Source: an uncultured Prevotella sp. (GTDB lineage Bacteria; Bacteroidota; Bacteroidia; Bacteroidales; Bacteroidaceae). From it: 10,622 nucleotides of DNA. The notes beneath the pieces were generated by a model, which did not search any database, had not been told where the DNA came from, and saw only the letters and a program-made list of their open reading frames with translations. A program made the position numbers and the translations under genes. The stretch is taken from the NCBI GenBank assembly GCA_946998295.1, contig CAMPYS010000042.1, forward strand, positions 1 to 10,622. The letters are read 5' to 3'. This document shows positions 5,223 through 10,622 of the stretch, one piece after another (position 1 is the stretch's first letter; every line of letters starts with the position of its first letter).

Positions 5223-6677
5223 TTATTTAGTTGTACAAAGAATTTCTTTTAACTCATTAAAGCTGTCAGGATTTTCCATATCTCCCCAAAAGAATTTTCT
5301 ATATTTATTTCTATCAAAGCCATTTTTATTTGTATAAACAAGGATTATTTCTTTATCGCATAATACAATGATAGAAGATTCCATTAAATGTGCGTATGAA
5401 TTGGCTTGTTGAAAAGCTTCATATATATCCTTTTTGTTCCGCATGGATAGTTTTGCTTCAATTAGCACTTTGGCAACATACCCATTTTCCGTTTTGGTAC
5501 AACGTAAAGCAAAATCAGGAAATATTCTTTCTCCACGTCCTGCACGCAAAGGTATCTGTCGCATATAATCAGTTATACCAATATTATGAAGCAGAGGAAT
5601 AAGCAACTTTTCTTCTACGTCTTTCTCTAATTTTATGTCTGATCGGATTATCTTAGGAGCATACAAAGTTGGTAATTTGTTCGTATCGTAGCCTTTCTTT
5701 TGAACAATTCGCAAAATTTCTTGATAATCTCTATTGCTCATCTCCCAACCATTTACACCCTGAAAGTTTTTCCTTATAAGTGGATGGGAAGAAAAGTACG
5801 CATCACTCTTTAATTCATGAAGTGATATGTGAGGTAAATTTGTACGATTTCCTATGTATGTATTAGCATAATAGTAAAAGAAAGGGTCGATAACACCATC
5901 TGTTTGTGCTATCCACATGCATGTTATTGCGCATATAGGATGTGTCTCATAGTGTATGAGAATATCACCTCGCATGGTATCTTCATTGGCTTGCCAAAAC
6001 ATAAAATCTAAATCTTCCTCTGGCTGAATCTTCCCTCCAATAAACCAAGCCTTAGATGGTTTAGGTATCTCCGTTAGAGTAGCCTTCGTAACTCCTTGAC
6101 CAAAATCATAAAGTAAGGCGCATAGTTCATAGGGAGACAATCCATTTTGTTTACGAAAGTAATATAGCACTTCGCATAGTTCCCAGTAATACATACAGCG
6201 AGCCCTATAATCACTCTTTTTTGGAGGTATTGGCATATCTATGCCAAAGACATCGAAGACTTTTGTAAAGTCAAAGAAGTGATACCTGAACATATTAGGA
6301 AAGAAATATTCTGGTTCTTTGAAAAACAGCATAAATGACAAGTCCATATTAGCCATGAGATATGTCTTATAGTCTGCTTTTTCTATAAAAGGTTCTCCGG
6401 CATCAAACAATATCGCTCCGTCTATTATATGTTCGTATAGATTGCGTGCATCTCTAATATTTAATAATGCTGGTGCAGGTTCAATCGCAAGTTCCCATAG
6501 AAGTTCACAGCATTCTTCCAAATTATTTTTATCCGCAAACCTCGCCTCCATAGGATTATATTTGGAGATAAGTTCATACATAGCTACATCTTGAGCAGCT
6601 TTTTCAAACTGTTCTATCGTTCTACGTCCTCCTTTGGTTTGTTTATACAAATCCCATGTGTATTTATTAAATGTCAT
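5223..6677 (-). CDS. predicted EVE/PUA-like + PD-(D/E)XK nuclease protein (484 aa)
   Basis: Three regions are visible. Residues 1-200 are helical, aromatic-rich and unrecognised. Residues 208-320 read as an EVE/PUA-like domain: KAWFIGGKI (209-217), RGDILIHYETHPICAI (236-251), DPFFYYY (264-270) and HPLIRKNFQGVNGWEMS (298-314); the FQG-NG block is typical of EVE-type modified-base readers in restriction proteins. Residues 350-455 match the nuclease fold of the HsdR N-terminal family: EEKLLIPLLHNIGI, Asp388 in RIFPDFAL, Glu407-Ala-Lys409 in VLIEAKLS, and Q424-NSYA as motif IV. The expected activity is cutting DNA that carries modified bases (type IV-like). No methyltransferase is adjacent. The start ATG overlaps the stop of the XRE gene (ATGA, 6674-6677), so the two are translationally coupled and the lysogen should express it. 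An alternative is a nuclease-fold protein without cleavage activity. Domain calls are from motif reading only. Confidence 0.75.
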   Translation of the reverse strand: MTFNKYTWDLYKQTKGGRRTIEQFEKAAQDVAMYELISKYNPMEARFADKNNLEECCELLWELAIEPAPALLNIRDARNLYEHIIDGAILFDAGEPFIEKADYKTYLMANMDLSFMLFFKEPEYFFPNMFRYHFFDFTKVFDVFGIDMPIPPKKSDYRARCMYYWELCEVLYYFRKQNGLSPYELCALLYDFGQGVTKATLTEIPKPSKAWFIGGKIQPEEDLDFMFWQANEDTMRGDILIHYETHPICAITCMWIAQTDGVIDPFFYYYANTYIGNRTNLPHISLHELKSDAYFSSHPLIRKNFQGVNGWEMSNRDYQEILRIVQKKGYDTNKLPTLYAPKIIRSDIKLEKDVEEKLLIPLLHNIGITDYMRQIPLRAGRGERIFPDFALRCTKTENGYVAKVLIEAKLSMRNKKDIYEAFQQANSYAHLMESSIIVLCDKEIILVYTNKNGFDRNKYRKFFWGDMENPDSFNELKEILCTTK

Positions 6678-6946
6678 TTTCCTGTCAATGTTAGCATTAT
6701 TATTTTTCCACAGTGCGGACAGGTGATTGCGTTTGGGCGGTCGTTTTCATCTGCAACCAGTTCAGAAACAGATATTCCTATGATGTCCGCAATTTCTTGT
6801 AATCTATCTAATGGTGTCTTTCCATTAAGAAGCTGCGACAATGAAGATTGTGAGATACCTTGCTTTCCACCTCTTTTATTTGTCATTTCAGATGCAAGCC
6901 TTTCAAGCGTCCATCCATGTTCTTTTATGACTTTTTTTACATCCAT
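6674..6946 (-). CDS. XRE-family (Cro/CI-type) regulator with C-terminal CxxC (90 aa)
   Basis: Residues 3-65 form a Cro/CI helix-turn-helix: WTLERLASEMTNKRG, then ISQSSLSQLLNGK (31-43, recognition helix) and RLQEIADIIGISVSELV. The tail carries a single CPHCGK (Cys76, Cys79), a zinc-knuckle half that may dimerise. The frame extends to a TTG at 6952, but the ATG at 6946 gives the normal family start. It faces the rightward early genes across about 320 bases containing several inverted repeats, and so is the likely repressor of that switch and of itself. It overlaps the next gene by 4 bases. The layout also recalls controller (C) proteins of restriction systems, which precede and regulate their nuclease gene. 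Confidence 0.85.
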   Translation of the reverse strand: MDVKKVIKEHGWTLERLASEMTNKRGGKQGISQSSLSQLLNGKTPLDRLQEIADIIGISVSELVADENDRPNAITCPHCGKIIMLTLTGK

Positions 6947-6972
6947 AAGCAATAACTTATATTATTTTGCAG

Positions 6973-6980
6973 CAAAGATA
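6973..6980 (-). promoter_or_regulatory. -7 box for the leftward repressor operon
   Basis: On the - strand, TATCTTTG at 6980-6973 matches TAnnTTTG and lies 26 bases before the ATG at 6946, giving a very short leader. No TTG is found at the right distance upstream. A second match, TATATTTG, lies at 7016-7009, also without a good -33. Either could drive the operon. Confidence 0.45.
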
Positions 6981-7019
6981 AATTTTTATTTTGAAAAAAA
7001 CGAGAAAACAAATATAAAT

Positions 7020-7138
7020 TATAAGATATAACTAATTTATAGCAAACAATTGTTAAGCAAATACTTATAACAGCAAACAAAAGTTAAATATTAGATATAT
7101 CTTATTAAAAAGATTGCACATATAAGAAATTACTTATA
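7020..7138. promoter_or_regulatory. operator region between divergent repressor and early genes
   Basis: The stretch is very A/T-rich and full of symmetric sites. TATAAGATATAACTAAT (7020-7036) is repeated inverted at 7090-7106 (15 of 17 matching); the right copy contains the perfect palindrome AGATATATCT (7093-7102). AGCAAACAA-N2-GTTAA occurs as a direct repeat at 7041-7056 and 7072-7087, 31 bp apart. TATAAG-N6-CTTATA (7121-7138) overlaps the -7 box of the rightward promoter. Single CTTATA half-sites lie at 6956-6961 and 7064-7069. A repressor bound at 7121-7138 would block the early promoter directly. The XRE protein encoded at 6674-6946 is the natural candidate. Confidence 0.65.
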
Positions 7139-7144
7139 TATTTG
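7114..7144 (+). promoter_or_regulatory. rightward early promoter
   Basis: TTG at 7114-7116, a 20-base spacer, then TATATTTG at 7137-7144: an exact match to the Bacteroidetes primary-sigma promoter. It would start transcription near 7150 and drive the early genes from 7267, leaving a leader of about 115 bases. The operator palindrome at 7121-7138 lies in its spacer and -7 box. Confidence 0.8.
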
Positions 7145-7161
7145 CATCGTGATTAGTTCAC

Positions 7162-7207
7162 AAGTGAGTTACATATTTTCGTGCAAGCCTTTGAGCCTTT
7201 CTCACTT
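7162..7207 (+). other. long-range hairpin in the early-gene leader
   Basis: AAGTGAG (7162-7168) pairs with CTCACTT (7201-7207), closing a 32-base loop in the untranslated leader. The stem is only 7 bp, so it could be a real leader fold, the stabilised 5' end of the transcript, or chance. Confidence 0.3.
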
Positions 7208-7237
7208 AAAAGAAAAACAACTGAAAGAGTAAGAAAC

Positions 7238-7463
7238 AAAGTAAAACAATTAAAAACATTGCAATCATGAAAGTTATAGATTTCAAAAACAGAAAATTAG
7301 ATCTCAACGGTGCATTATTCATTCATGGTGAAAAAGACTATTCAGCATGCACAGCTACTGAAAGCAGCAGAAAGTTTAAGACGCTCAAAGGCACGATACA
7401 GTGGCTAAACAAACGAGGCTACACAGAAGCATAAAGTAAAACAATTAAAACATTGCAATTATG
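7238..7463 (+). repeat. duplicated translation-start leader
   Basis: A 32-base stretch ending in the ATG of the 55-aa gene (7238-7269) recurs at the start of the next gene (7433-7463): AAAGTAAAACAATT, an A-run of 4 or 5, CATTGCAAT, then C or T and ATG. They differ by one A and one C/T change. Neither contains a Shine-Dalgarno. It may be a shared translation-initiation signal for highly expressed early genes or a target of translational control. Confidence 0.7.
7267..7434 (+). CDS. small early protein (55 aa), unknown function
   Basis: ATG at 7267, TAA at 7432-7434. The first half, MKVIDFKNRKLDLNGALFIH, looks like a beta-hairpin pattern. The second half, RKFKTLKGTIQWLNKRGYTE, is basic and predicted helical. 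It is the first gene after the early promoter. Its leader is duplicated in front of the next gene, which supports it being translated. Position immediately after the switch suits a small regulator (Cro-like or host-takeover factor), but no helix-turn-helix is recognised. Confidence 0.7.
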   Translation: MKVIDFKNRKLDLNGALFIHGEKDYSACTATESSRKFKTLKGTIQWLNKRGYTEA

Positions 7464-7793
7464 GCAACCACATTCAAAAATCAGTTAAGCAACATCATGC
7501 GCATGGCATGGGTATTTGTTCGCAAGTATGGATTTACCATGAGCGAGGGTTTGAAACAGGCATGGCTCAATGCCAAGTTAAAGAAAGAGTTGGGCAAGCG
7601 CATCGTCAAATTTTACTTCACCAAGGTAAACGGTGAGATCAGAGAGGCATACGGCACGCTCGCAAGTGATAAGATACCGCCTATTGCAGGTACAGACAAC
7701 CGCAAGCGCAACGACAGCGTACAGGTGTACTTCGATTCAGAAAAGGGCGAATGGCGGTGTTTTAAGATAGCCAACCTTTTAAGGCTGGCATAA
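7461..7793 (+). CDS. WYL_2 (DUF2693-type) phage protein (110 aa)
   Basis: Residues 1-40 are a basic helical segment (NIMRMAWVFVRKYGFTMSEG, then LKQAWLNAKLKKEL). Residues 45-108 match the small beta-barrel WYL_2/DUF2693 fold: KRIVKFYFTKVNGEIREAYG, DSVQVYFDSEKGEWRCFKIA, NLL. WYL-type and Sm-like barrels bind nucleic acid or small ligands, and in Bacteroidales phages this family is found among early genes. The exact role is unknown. It shares its leader sequence with the preceding gene. Confidence 0.82.
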   Translation: MATTFKNQLSNIMRMAWVFVRKYGFTMSEGLKQAWLNAKLKKELGKRIVKFYFTKVNGEIREAYGTLASDKIPPIAGTDNRKRNDSVQVYFDSEKGEWRCFKIANLLRLA

Positions 7794-7801
7794 CGTAAAA
7801 T

Positions 7802-7829
7802 GGTGGGCGATGATCATGCACTGCCCACC
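7802..7829 (+). terminator. stem-loop after the WYL_2 gene
   Basis: GGTGGGC (7802-7808) pairs perfectly with GCCCACC (7823-7829) around a 14-base loop containing TGATCA, starting 8 bases after the stop of the WYL_2 gene. There is no clean T-run after it (GTGTAAACAATTTTA), so it may be a weak terminator, an mRNA-stabilising 3' end or a processing signal. A 16-codon frame (MAHNNVRTI...) starts at 7850 behind an A/T-rich leader; I do not count it as a gene. Confidence 0.5.
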
Positions 7830-7911
7830 GTGTAAACAATTTTACAACTATGGCGCACAACAACGTACGCACAATAATAACAACAAAGGTAATAAACTAA
7901 AATGAAATAAC

Positions 7912-8019
7912 ATGGACAAGCAATTAGAAAAAACAGCAGCGTGGGTGGATAAGATAGTAGACCACGCAATCGAAACAGAGAAAAAGAGTAAGAAGCCAAA
8001 GCGAATTAAGAATATTTAA
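7912..8019 (+). CDS. very small basic protein (35 aa)
   Basis: ATG at 7912, TAA at 8017-8019: MDKQLEKTAAWVDKIVDHAI is an amphipathic helix, followed by a Lys-rich tail (ETEKKSKKPKRIKNI). It is preceded by an A-rich leader like its neighbours. No family is recognised. The non-random amphipathic plus basic layout makes it more likely real than not, possibly a small DNA- or protein-binding factor. Confidence 0.5.
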   Translation: MDKQLEKTAAWVDKIVDHAIETEKKSKKPKRIKNI

Positions 8020-8026
8020 CGCAACG

Positions 8027-8073
8027 TTTATCTAAGTGAAATTTGGCACCTGTTAAGGCAAAGGCTAATTTTG
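8027..8073 (+). promoter_or_regulatory. promoter with the shared 22-base element, upstream of the antirepressor
   Basis: TTG at 8043-8045, a 20-base spacer, then TAATTTTG at 8066-8073, an exact TAnnTTTG match. The 22-base element at 8027-8048 (TTTATCTAAGTGAAATTT...) matches 3151-3172 at 20 of 22 positions and overlaps the -33 motif in both places. It likely drives the Rha/KilAC gene at 8245, through the hairpin at 8122-8178. Confidence 0.6.
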
Positions 8074-8121
8074 CAATAAACAACCCGCTCGTGTGGTGGC
8101 TGGCGGTAGAGAAGAAATTTA

Positions 8122-8178
8122 AGGGGCATTGATTTTAGGTGTAAGCTACCACTTTAGACACCTTTAATCTCTGCCCCT
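8122..8178 (+). terminator. long multi-helix hairpin upstream of the antirepressor gene
   Basis: Three stacked helices separated by symmetric 2x2 internal loops: AGGGGCA (8122-8128) with TGCCCCT (8172-8178), GATT (8131-8134) with AATC (8166-8169), and AGGTGT (8137-8142) with ACACCT (8158-8163), around a 15-base loop. GTTTTAT follows, so it can act as a terminator or attenuator. It sits between the promoter at 8043-8073 and the ATG at 8245. It might instead be a structured leader or small RNA, since the helices are interrupted at regular intervals. Confidence 0.65.
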
Positions 8179-8244
8179 GTTTTATAAACCGCCCCCGTAA
8201 TCTTTGACCAGAGAAAGAGGCAATAAACAATACGATACAAAAGT

Positions 8245-9021
8245 ATGGATTTATTTTCAAACGTCAAAGCACAGAGCAAAGAATTGGTGCAACAAAGCAC
8301 AAATAGCAATGGTATGACTTCGATAGAAGTGGCAACTTTGACTGGCAAGCAACATGCTCACGTCATGCGTGATATTCGCAATCTTTTAGATCAGGGTGTA
8401 GCCGCATCCAATTTTGGATTGGGGTCTTACAAAGATGTAAATCAGCAAGTTAGACCATGTTACAACCTCACCCCGAAAGGTTGCCTAATCCTCGCAAGCG
8501 GTTATGACCCAGTATTGAGAGAAAAGATTATTAACCGACTTGAAGAACTTGAGGTACAAAAACGCAACGGCGGTTTTCAAGTGCCACAGTCTTTTTCAGA
8601 AGCGTTGATGTTGGCGGCGAAGCAGCAAGAGACCATCGAAGCGCAGAAGAAGCAGATTGAGCAGAAAGACAAACATATTGAGAAGCTGCAACCGAAAGCC
8701 GCCTTTGCAGAAAAAGCGTTTGACATGAAAGAGAAGGTGGATGTCGGCATGGCTGCAAAAATTCTCAATCTTGGATTTGGCAGAAACACCTTATTTAAGA
8801 ACCTGCGTAATACGGGGGTATTCTTTGCATCGAAGAATGAGCCAAAACAGAAATTCGTAGACGCTAAGTATTTCGAAATGACCGAACACCCCATATACGA
8901 TGATAACGGTAATCTTATAAAGGTTGTGGCAAAAGTTCTTGTAACGCAGAAAGGGCTTGCCTACATTAACCACCTGTTCGGTGGTCGTATGACGGAACCG
9001 CAATTGGTAACTATCAAATAA
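8245..9021 (+). CDS. Rha-family / KilAC antirepressor (258 aa)
   Basis: Residues 24-105 are a Rha-type phage regulatory domain: MTSIEVATLTGKQHAHVMRD, IRNLLDQG, VRPCYNLTPKGCLILASGYD, then LREKIINRLEELE. Residues 120-150 form a Gln/Lys/Glu coiled coil (KQQETIEAQKKQIEQKDKHI). Residues 148-248 are the KilAC (phage antirepressor C-terminal) domain: KLQPKAAFAEKAF, VDVGMAAKILNLGFGRNTLF, KNLRNTGVFF, KVLVTQKGLAYINHLF. The Rha plus KilAC pairing is a standard phage antirepressor build: it is expected to bind and inactivate a repressor and so favour the lytic state. The start follows an A-rich leader. A strong hairpin at 8122-8178 could attenuate its expression. Confidence 0.92.
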   Translation: MDLFSNVKAQSKELVQQSTNSNGMTSIEVATLTGKQHAHVMRDIRNLLDQGVAASNFGLGSYKDVNQQVRPCYNLTPKGCLILASGYDPVLREKIINRLEELEVQKRNGGFQVPQSFSEALMLAAKQQETIEAQKKQIEQKDKHIEKLQPKAAFAEKAFDMKEKVDVGMAAKILNLGFGRNTLFKNLRNTGVFFASKNEPKQKFVDAKYFEMTEHPIYDDNGNLIKVVAKVLVTQKGLAYINHLFGGRMTEPQLVTIK

Positions 9022-9029
9022 AATAAACT

Positions 9030-9413
9030 ATGAAAATAAACATAAATAACAAAAAAGGCGTGGTGTTGTCTATACCGCAGCTCTCGCAAGAAAGCAATAT
9101 AACGGTAGACGAAGCGTTAATAAGCCTGATTGACGAGGGTTTGATGGACGCATACGGCAGACCGACAGAAAAGGCAAAAGAAAGCAATATAGAAGACTAT
9201 GAGATGAGACCAAAAGACCTGCCTGTTATTGTCTCAATGAAAACAATGTGCAAGATTGGTAAAAAAATCTATAATGCAATGTTGGCTATTCGTAACAATG
9301 ACACTTCTAAGGCTTTCAATGAGGCAAGCGATGGATTTAATCTTACATGGGATGCTCACGCTTTAATGAGAGACCCATATAAAATGAGCGAAATGATTAA
9401 CAAGAGAGATTGA
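9030..9413 (+). CDS. hypothetical early protein (127 aa)
   Basis: Starts 8 bases after the antirepressor stop, so probably in the same operon. The N-terminal half (KKGVVLSIPQLSQESNITVD, EALISLIDEGLMDAYGRPTE, KAKE) looks like a small winged or helical DNA-binding-type segment. The C-terminal half (IGKKIYNAMLAIRNNDTSKA, FNEASDGFNLTWDAHALMRD) is helical. No family is recognised. It may cooperate with the antirepressor given the tight spacing, but this is inferred from position only. Confidence 0.75.
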   Translation: MKININNKKGVVLSIPQLSQESNITVDEALISLIDEGLMDAYGRPTEKAKESNIEDYEMRPKDLPVIVSMKTMCKIGKKIYNAMLAIRNNDTSKAFNEASDGFNLTWDAHALMRDPYKMSEMINKRD

Positions 9414-9453
9414 TACTTATCACATATTAAACTTACAAAACAATTATAAAGCT

Positions 9454-9705
9454 ATGACAACAAAAGATATAACCTTACGGACAATTGCACTCAGTGAAGA
9501 AACAGCAGAGTTATTTAACTGCAAGCAGATGCTTGATGAGTGTTATGACAAGCTTGCCAAGGTACACGAAGACATCATTGGCTATGAAAGCGGATTCGAT
9601 GACAAGATCGCAAGTGGATATGTGATAATGAAAGACCTTATAAATGAGCTTATAACTGAAAGTATCGACATGACCTTCAGCGAGAGTCAGTATAAGGTTA
9701 TTTGA
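9454..9705 (+). CDS. small acidic hypothetical protein (83 aa)
   Basis: ATG at 9454, TGA at 9703-9705. Acidic and predicted mostly helical (TAELFNCKQMLDECYDKLAK, VHEDIIGYE, YVIMKDLINELITESIDM). No motif is recognised. It follows the previous gene after 40 bases and is closed by the terminator at 9746-9783, so it is probably the last gene of the antirepressor transcript. Confidence 0.7.
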   Translation: MTTKDITLRTIALSEETAELFNCKQMLDECYDKLAKVHEDIIGYESGFDDKIASGYVIMKDLINELITESIDMTFSESQYKVI

Positions 9706-9745
9706 CAAACCGCCTATACAAACATTCTATAAAACAAAACATGAC

Positions 9746-9786
9746 AATCCGCTTATTGTTGTTTATTCAACAGGCGGATTTTATAT
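9746..9786 (+). terminator. Rho-independent terminator after the antirepressor operon
   Basis: AATCCGC (9746-9752) pairs with GCGGATT (9774-9780). A 3-base bulge separates it from an inner stem TTGTTG/CAACAG around loop TTTATT, and TTATATAA follows. It separates the operon ending at 9705 from the next promoter. A 15-codon ATG frame overlaps it (9741); I treat that as chance. Confidence 0.7.
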
Positions 9787-9804
9787 AAACAACATTATTA
9801 ACAG

Positions 9805-9812
9805 TATCTTTG
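9805..9812 (+). promoter_or_regulatory. -7 box before the ASCH gene
   Basis: TATCTTTG matches TAnnTTTG, 22 bases before the ATG at 9835 and just after the terminator at 9746-9786. No TTG lies at the expected -33 distance, where the sequence is TTATAT, so this promoter may need an activator or be weak. The leader AAAAGAGAAAAGTT is A-rich. Confidence 0.5.
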
Positions 9813-9834
9813 AATACACAAAAAGAGAAAAGTT

Positions 9835-10236
9835 ATGAAAGTATTAAATCTAATCATTCGCCAGAAGTATTTCGATGCCATACTGGCAGGTCGTAAGGTG
9901 CAAGAGTTCAGAGAGGTTCGCCCAACGACAATCAAGAAACTATTACAGCTCGATGCAGATGGTTTTGAGGTAGAGGATGCAGACGGTAACGCACAGCCAA
10001 TCAAGTACGACGCCATACGGTTCTATGTTGGCTACCATAAGGACAGGGACAGCGCACTTGTAGAGGTTCTTGGGGCTCATTGTGAAATGTTTGTCGATGA
10101 CAATGGCGAGCTTATTAGTTACGAGTATGGCATTGACAAAGATGGCAATCCGTTGTTATGGTATGCAGAGCAGGTTGTTTACGATTTAGGTAAGATACTT
10201 TCACATAATATCAGAGACAAGTCGAAAAAAGTTTAG
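9835..10236 (+). CDS. ASCH-domain protein (133 aa)
   Basis: ASCH fold (PUA-like RNA- or nucleotide-binding barrel) over residues 1-90: LNLIIRQKYFDAILAGRKVQ, EFREVRPT, then IKYDAIRFYVGYHKDRDSAL and VEVLGAH. The conserved sequence after the first strand (aGRKvqEfRe) corresponds to the family's GxKxxE/EWR-type motif. ASCH proteins are common in phage genomes and are linked to RNA or modified-nucleoside binding or hydrolysis; the substrate here is unknown. It starts a new transcript with the Arg-rich protein and the PAPS-reductase-like gene. Confidence 0.88.
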   Translation: MKVLNLIIRQKYFDAILAGRKVQEFREVRPTTIKKLLQLDADGFEVEDADGNAQPIKYDAIRFYVGYHKDRDSALVEVLGAHCEMFVDDNGELISYEYGIDKDGNPLLWYAEQVVYDLGKILSHNIRDKSKKV

Positions 10237-10256
10237 TAATCAAAAATGTACAGATT

Positions 10257-10451
10257 ATGGCAGTAAGAGCAACAAGATCAGCAAGGACGGCCAATGTTCA
10301 GCGCACTGGTTTTTCTACAAGTGAGTATCGTGGTGGTCGAAAGGCTTTTACAGACAAAGCGACAGGTAGCGCAGGGCGTGGCAATAGGTATGTAAGCCGA
10401 AGACAGCAATATTATGATATTCGTAGAGGTCTCGGTATGAGTGGTGGATAA
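10257..10451 (+). CDS. small Arg/Gly-rich basic protein (64 aa)
   Basis: Very basic and low in hydrophobic residues: MAVRATRSARTANVQRTGFS, then STSEYRGGRKAF, GRGNRYVSRRQQYYDIRRG. No fold is recognised. Composition suggests nucleic-acid binding or disorder. It lies 20 bases after the ASCH gene and ends 1 base before the ATG of the PAPS-reductase-like gene, indicating translational coupling and a possible partnership with that enzyme. Confidence 0.7.
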   Translation: MAVRATRSARTANVQRTGFSTSEYRGGRKAFTDKATGSAGRGNRYVSRRQQYYDIRRGLGMSGG

Positions 10452-10452
10452 C

Positions 10453-10622
10453 ATGAATAAATTACAAGAGGCACATAAGACAATCGCAGGTATTCGACAG
10501 AAGTCGGACACCTGTGTTGTCTTTTGTTCTCTCGGTAAAGATTCTATCGTGACTTTGGATTTGGTTTACCCTTGCTTTGAGAGAGTGGTATGTGTGTTCA
10601 TGTATTGGTGTGCAGGACTTCA
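10453..10622 (+). CDS. PAPS-reductase/adenine nucleotide alpha-hydrolase-like protein, cut at the right edge
   Basis: ATG at 10453, frame open to the end of the window (56 codons visible). VVFCSLGKDSIVTLDLVY carries the SxGKDS pyrophosphate-binding loop (Ser-Leu-Gly-Lys-Asp-Ser) of the PAPS-reductase / ATP-pyrophosphatase superfamily. Such genes are common in phages, where their substrate is usually not sulfate but a nucleic-acid-linked or unknown one. The rest of the domain lies outside the window, so neither the active-site C-terminal motif nor its partner gene can be checked. Confidence 0.85.
   Translation, partial: MNKLQEAHKTIAGIRQKSDTCVVFCSLGKDSIVTLDLVYPCFERVVCVFMYWCAGL

Noticed and set aside
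5390..5602. 70-codon rightward frame inside the nuclease-like gene
   Set aside because: Antisense shadow of the PD-(D/E)XK region, whose own frame carries clear motifs.
6947..6952. TTG start for the XRE regulator
   Set aside because: The ATG at 6946 gives the usual N-terminus of the family; the TTG adds only two residues with no supporting signal.
9741..9788. 15-codon peptide overlapping the terminator
   Set aside because: Most of it is the terminator hairpin itself, so the coding look is likely coincidental.

Overview
The window looks like the lysogeny/integration and early regions of a temperate Bacteroidales (Bacteroides/Prevotella-type) phage or closely related integrative element. The lineage call rests on four things seen in the sequence: promoters of the TTG-(19/20 bp)-TAnnTTTG type, few Shine-Dalgarno sequences and A/T-rich leaders, a tyrosine integrase lacking the usual first catalytic Arg, and a peptidase repressor carrying the WLLTGEG signature common in Bacteroidetes. 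The phage call rests on the integrase, two repressor-type regulators, a Bro-N protein, a Rha/KilAC antirepressor, WYL_2 and ASCH proteins and a PAPS-reductase-like protein.

Layout. 1-841: the start of a leftward gene at the edge, one small leftward gene and about 490 bases with no convincing gene. 842-1507: rightward LexA/CI-type (S24) repressor. 1508-1779: attachment region. It contains the 3' part of a tRNA-His gene (anticodon loop to discriminator C73, 1591-1632), a strong terminator, and short repeats that may be integrase arm sites. No 5' half of the tRNA is present, so this is either attP of an excised or virion genome or a junction between tandem elements. 1780-2985: tyrosine integrase, followed by two clusters of three 12-bp repeats. 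3214-3618: a small rightward gene with its own promoter. 3618-3646: bidirectional terminator. 3655-6946: a leftward block, read from right to left as XRE repressor, EVE-like/PD-(D/E)XK nuclease protein (4-base overlap), small membrane protein, Bro-N protein, and a second, paralogous membrane protein. 6947-7160: divergent control region with inverted and direct repeats and a good rightward promoter. 7267-10622: rightward early genes: two small proteins around a WYL_2 protein, a strong hairpin, Rha/KilAC antirepressor, two unknown genes, terminator, ASCH protein, Arg-rich small protein and the start of a PAPS-reductase-like gene running off the edge.

How it may work together (inference). The XRE protein probably holds the divergent switch near 7000-7140, the S24 repressor would sense DNA damage by self-cleavage, and Rha/KilAC and Bro-N proteins would counter or modulate repression. 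The protein translated from the transcript overlapping the repressor reads as a predicted modification-sensing nuclease, which would make a repressor-coupled superinfection-defence cassette. This is the best candidate for an undescribed system here. A 22-base element shared by two distant promoters (3151 and 8027) suggests the gene after the integrase and the antirepressor are co-regulated.
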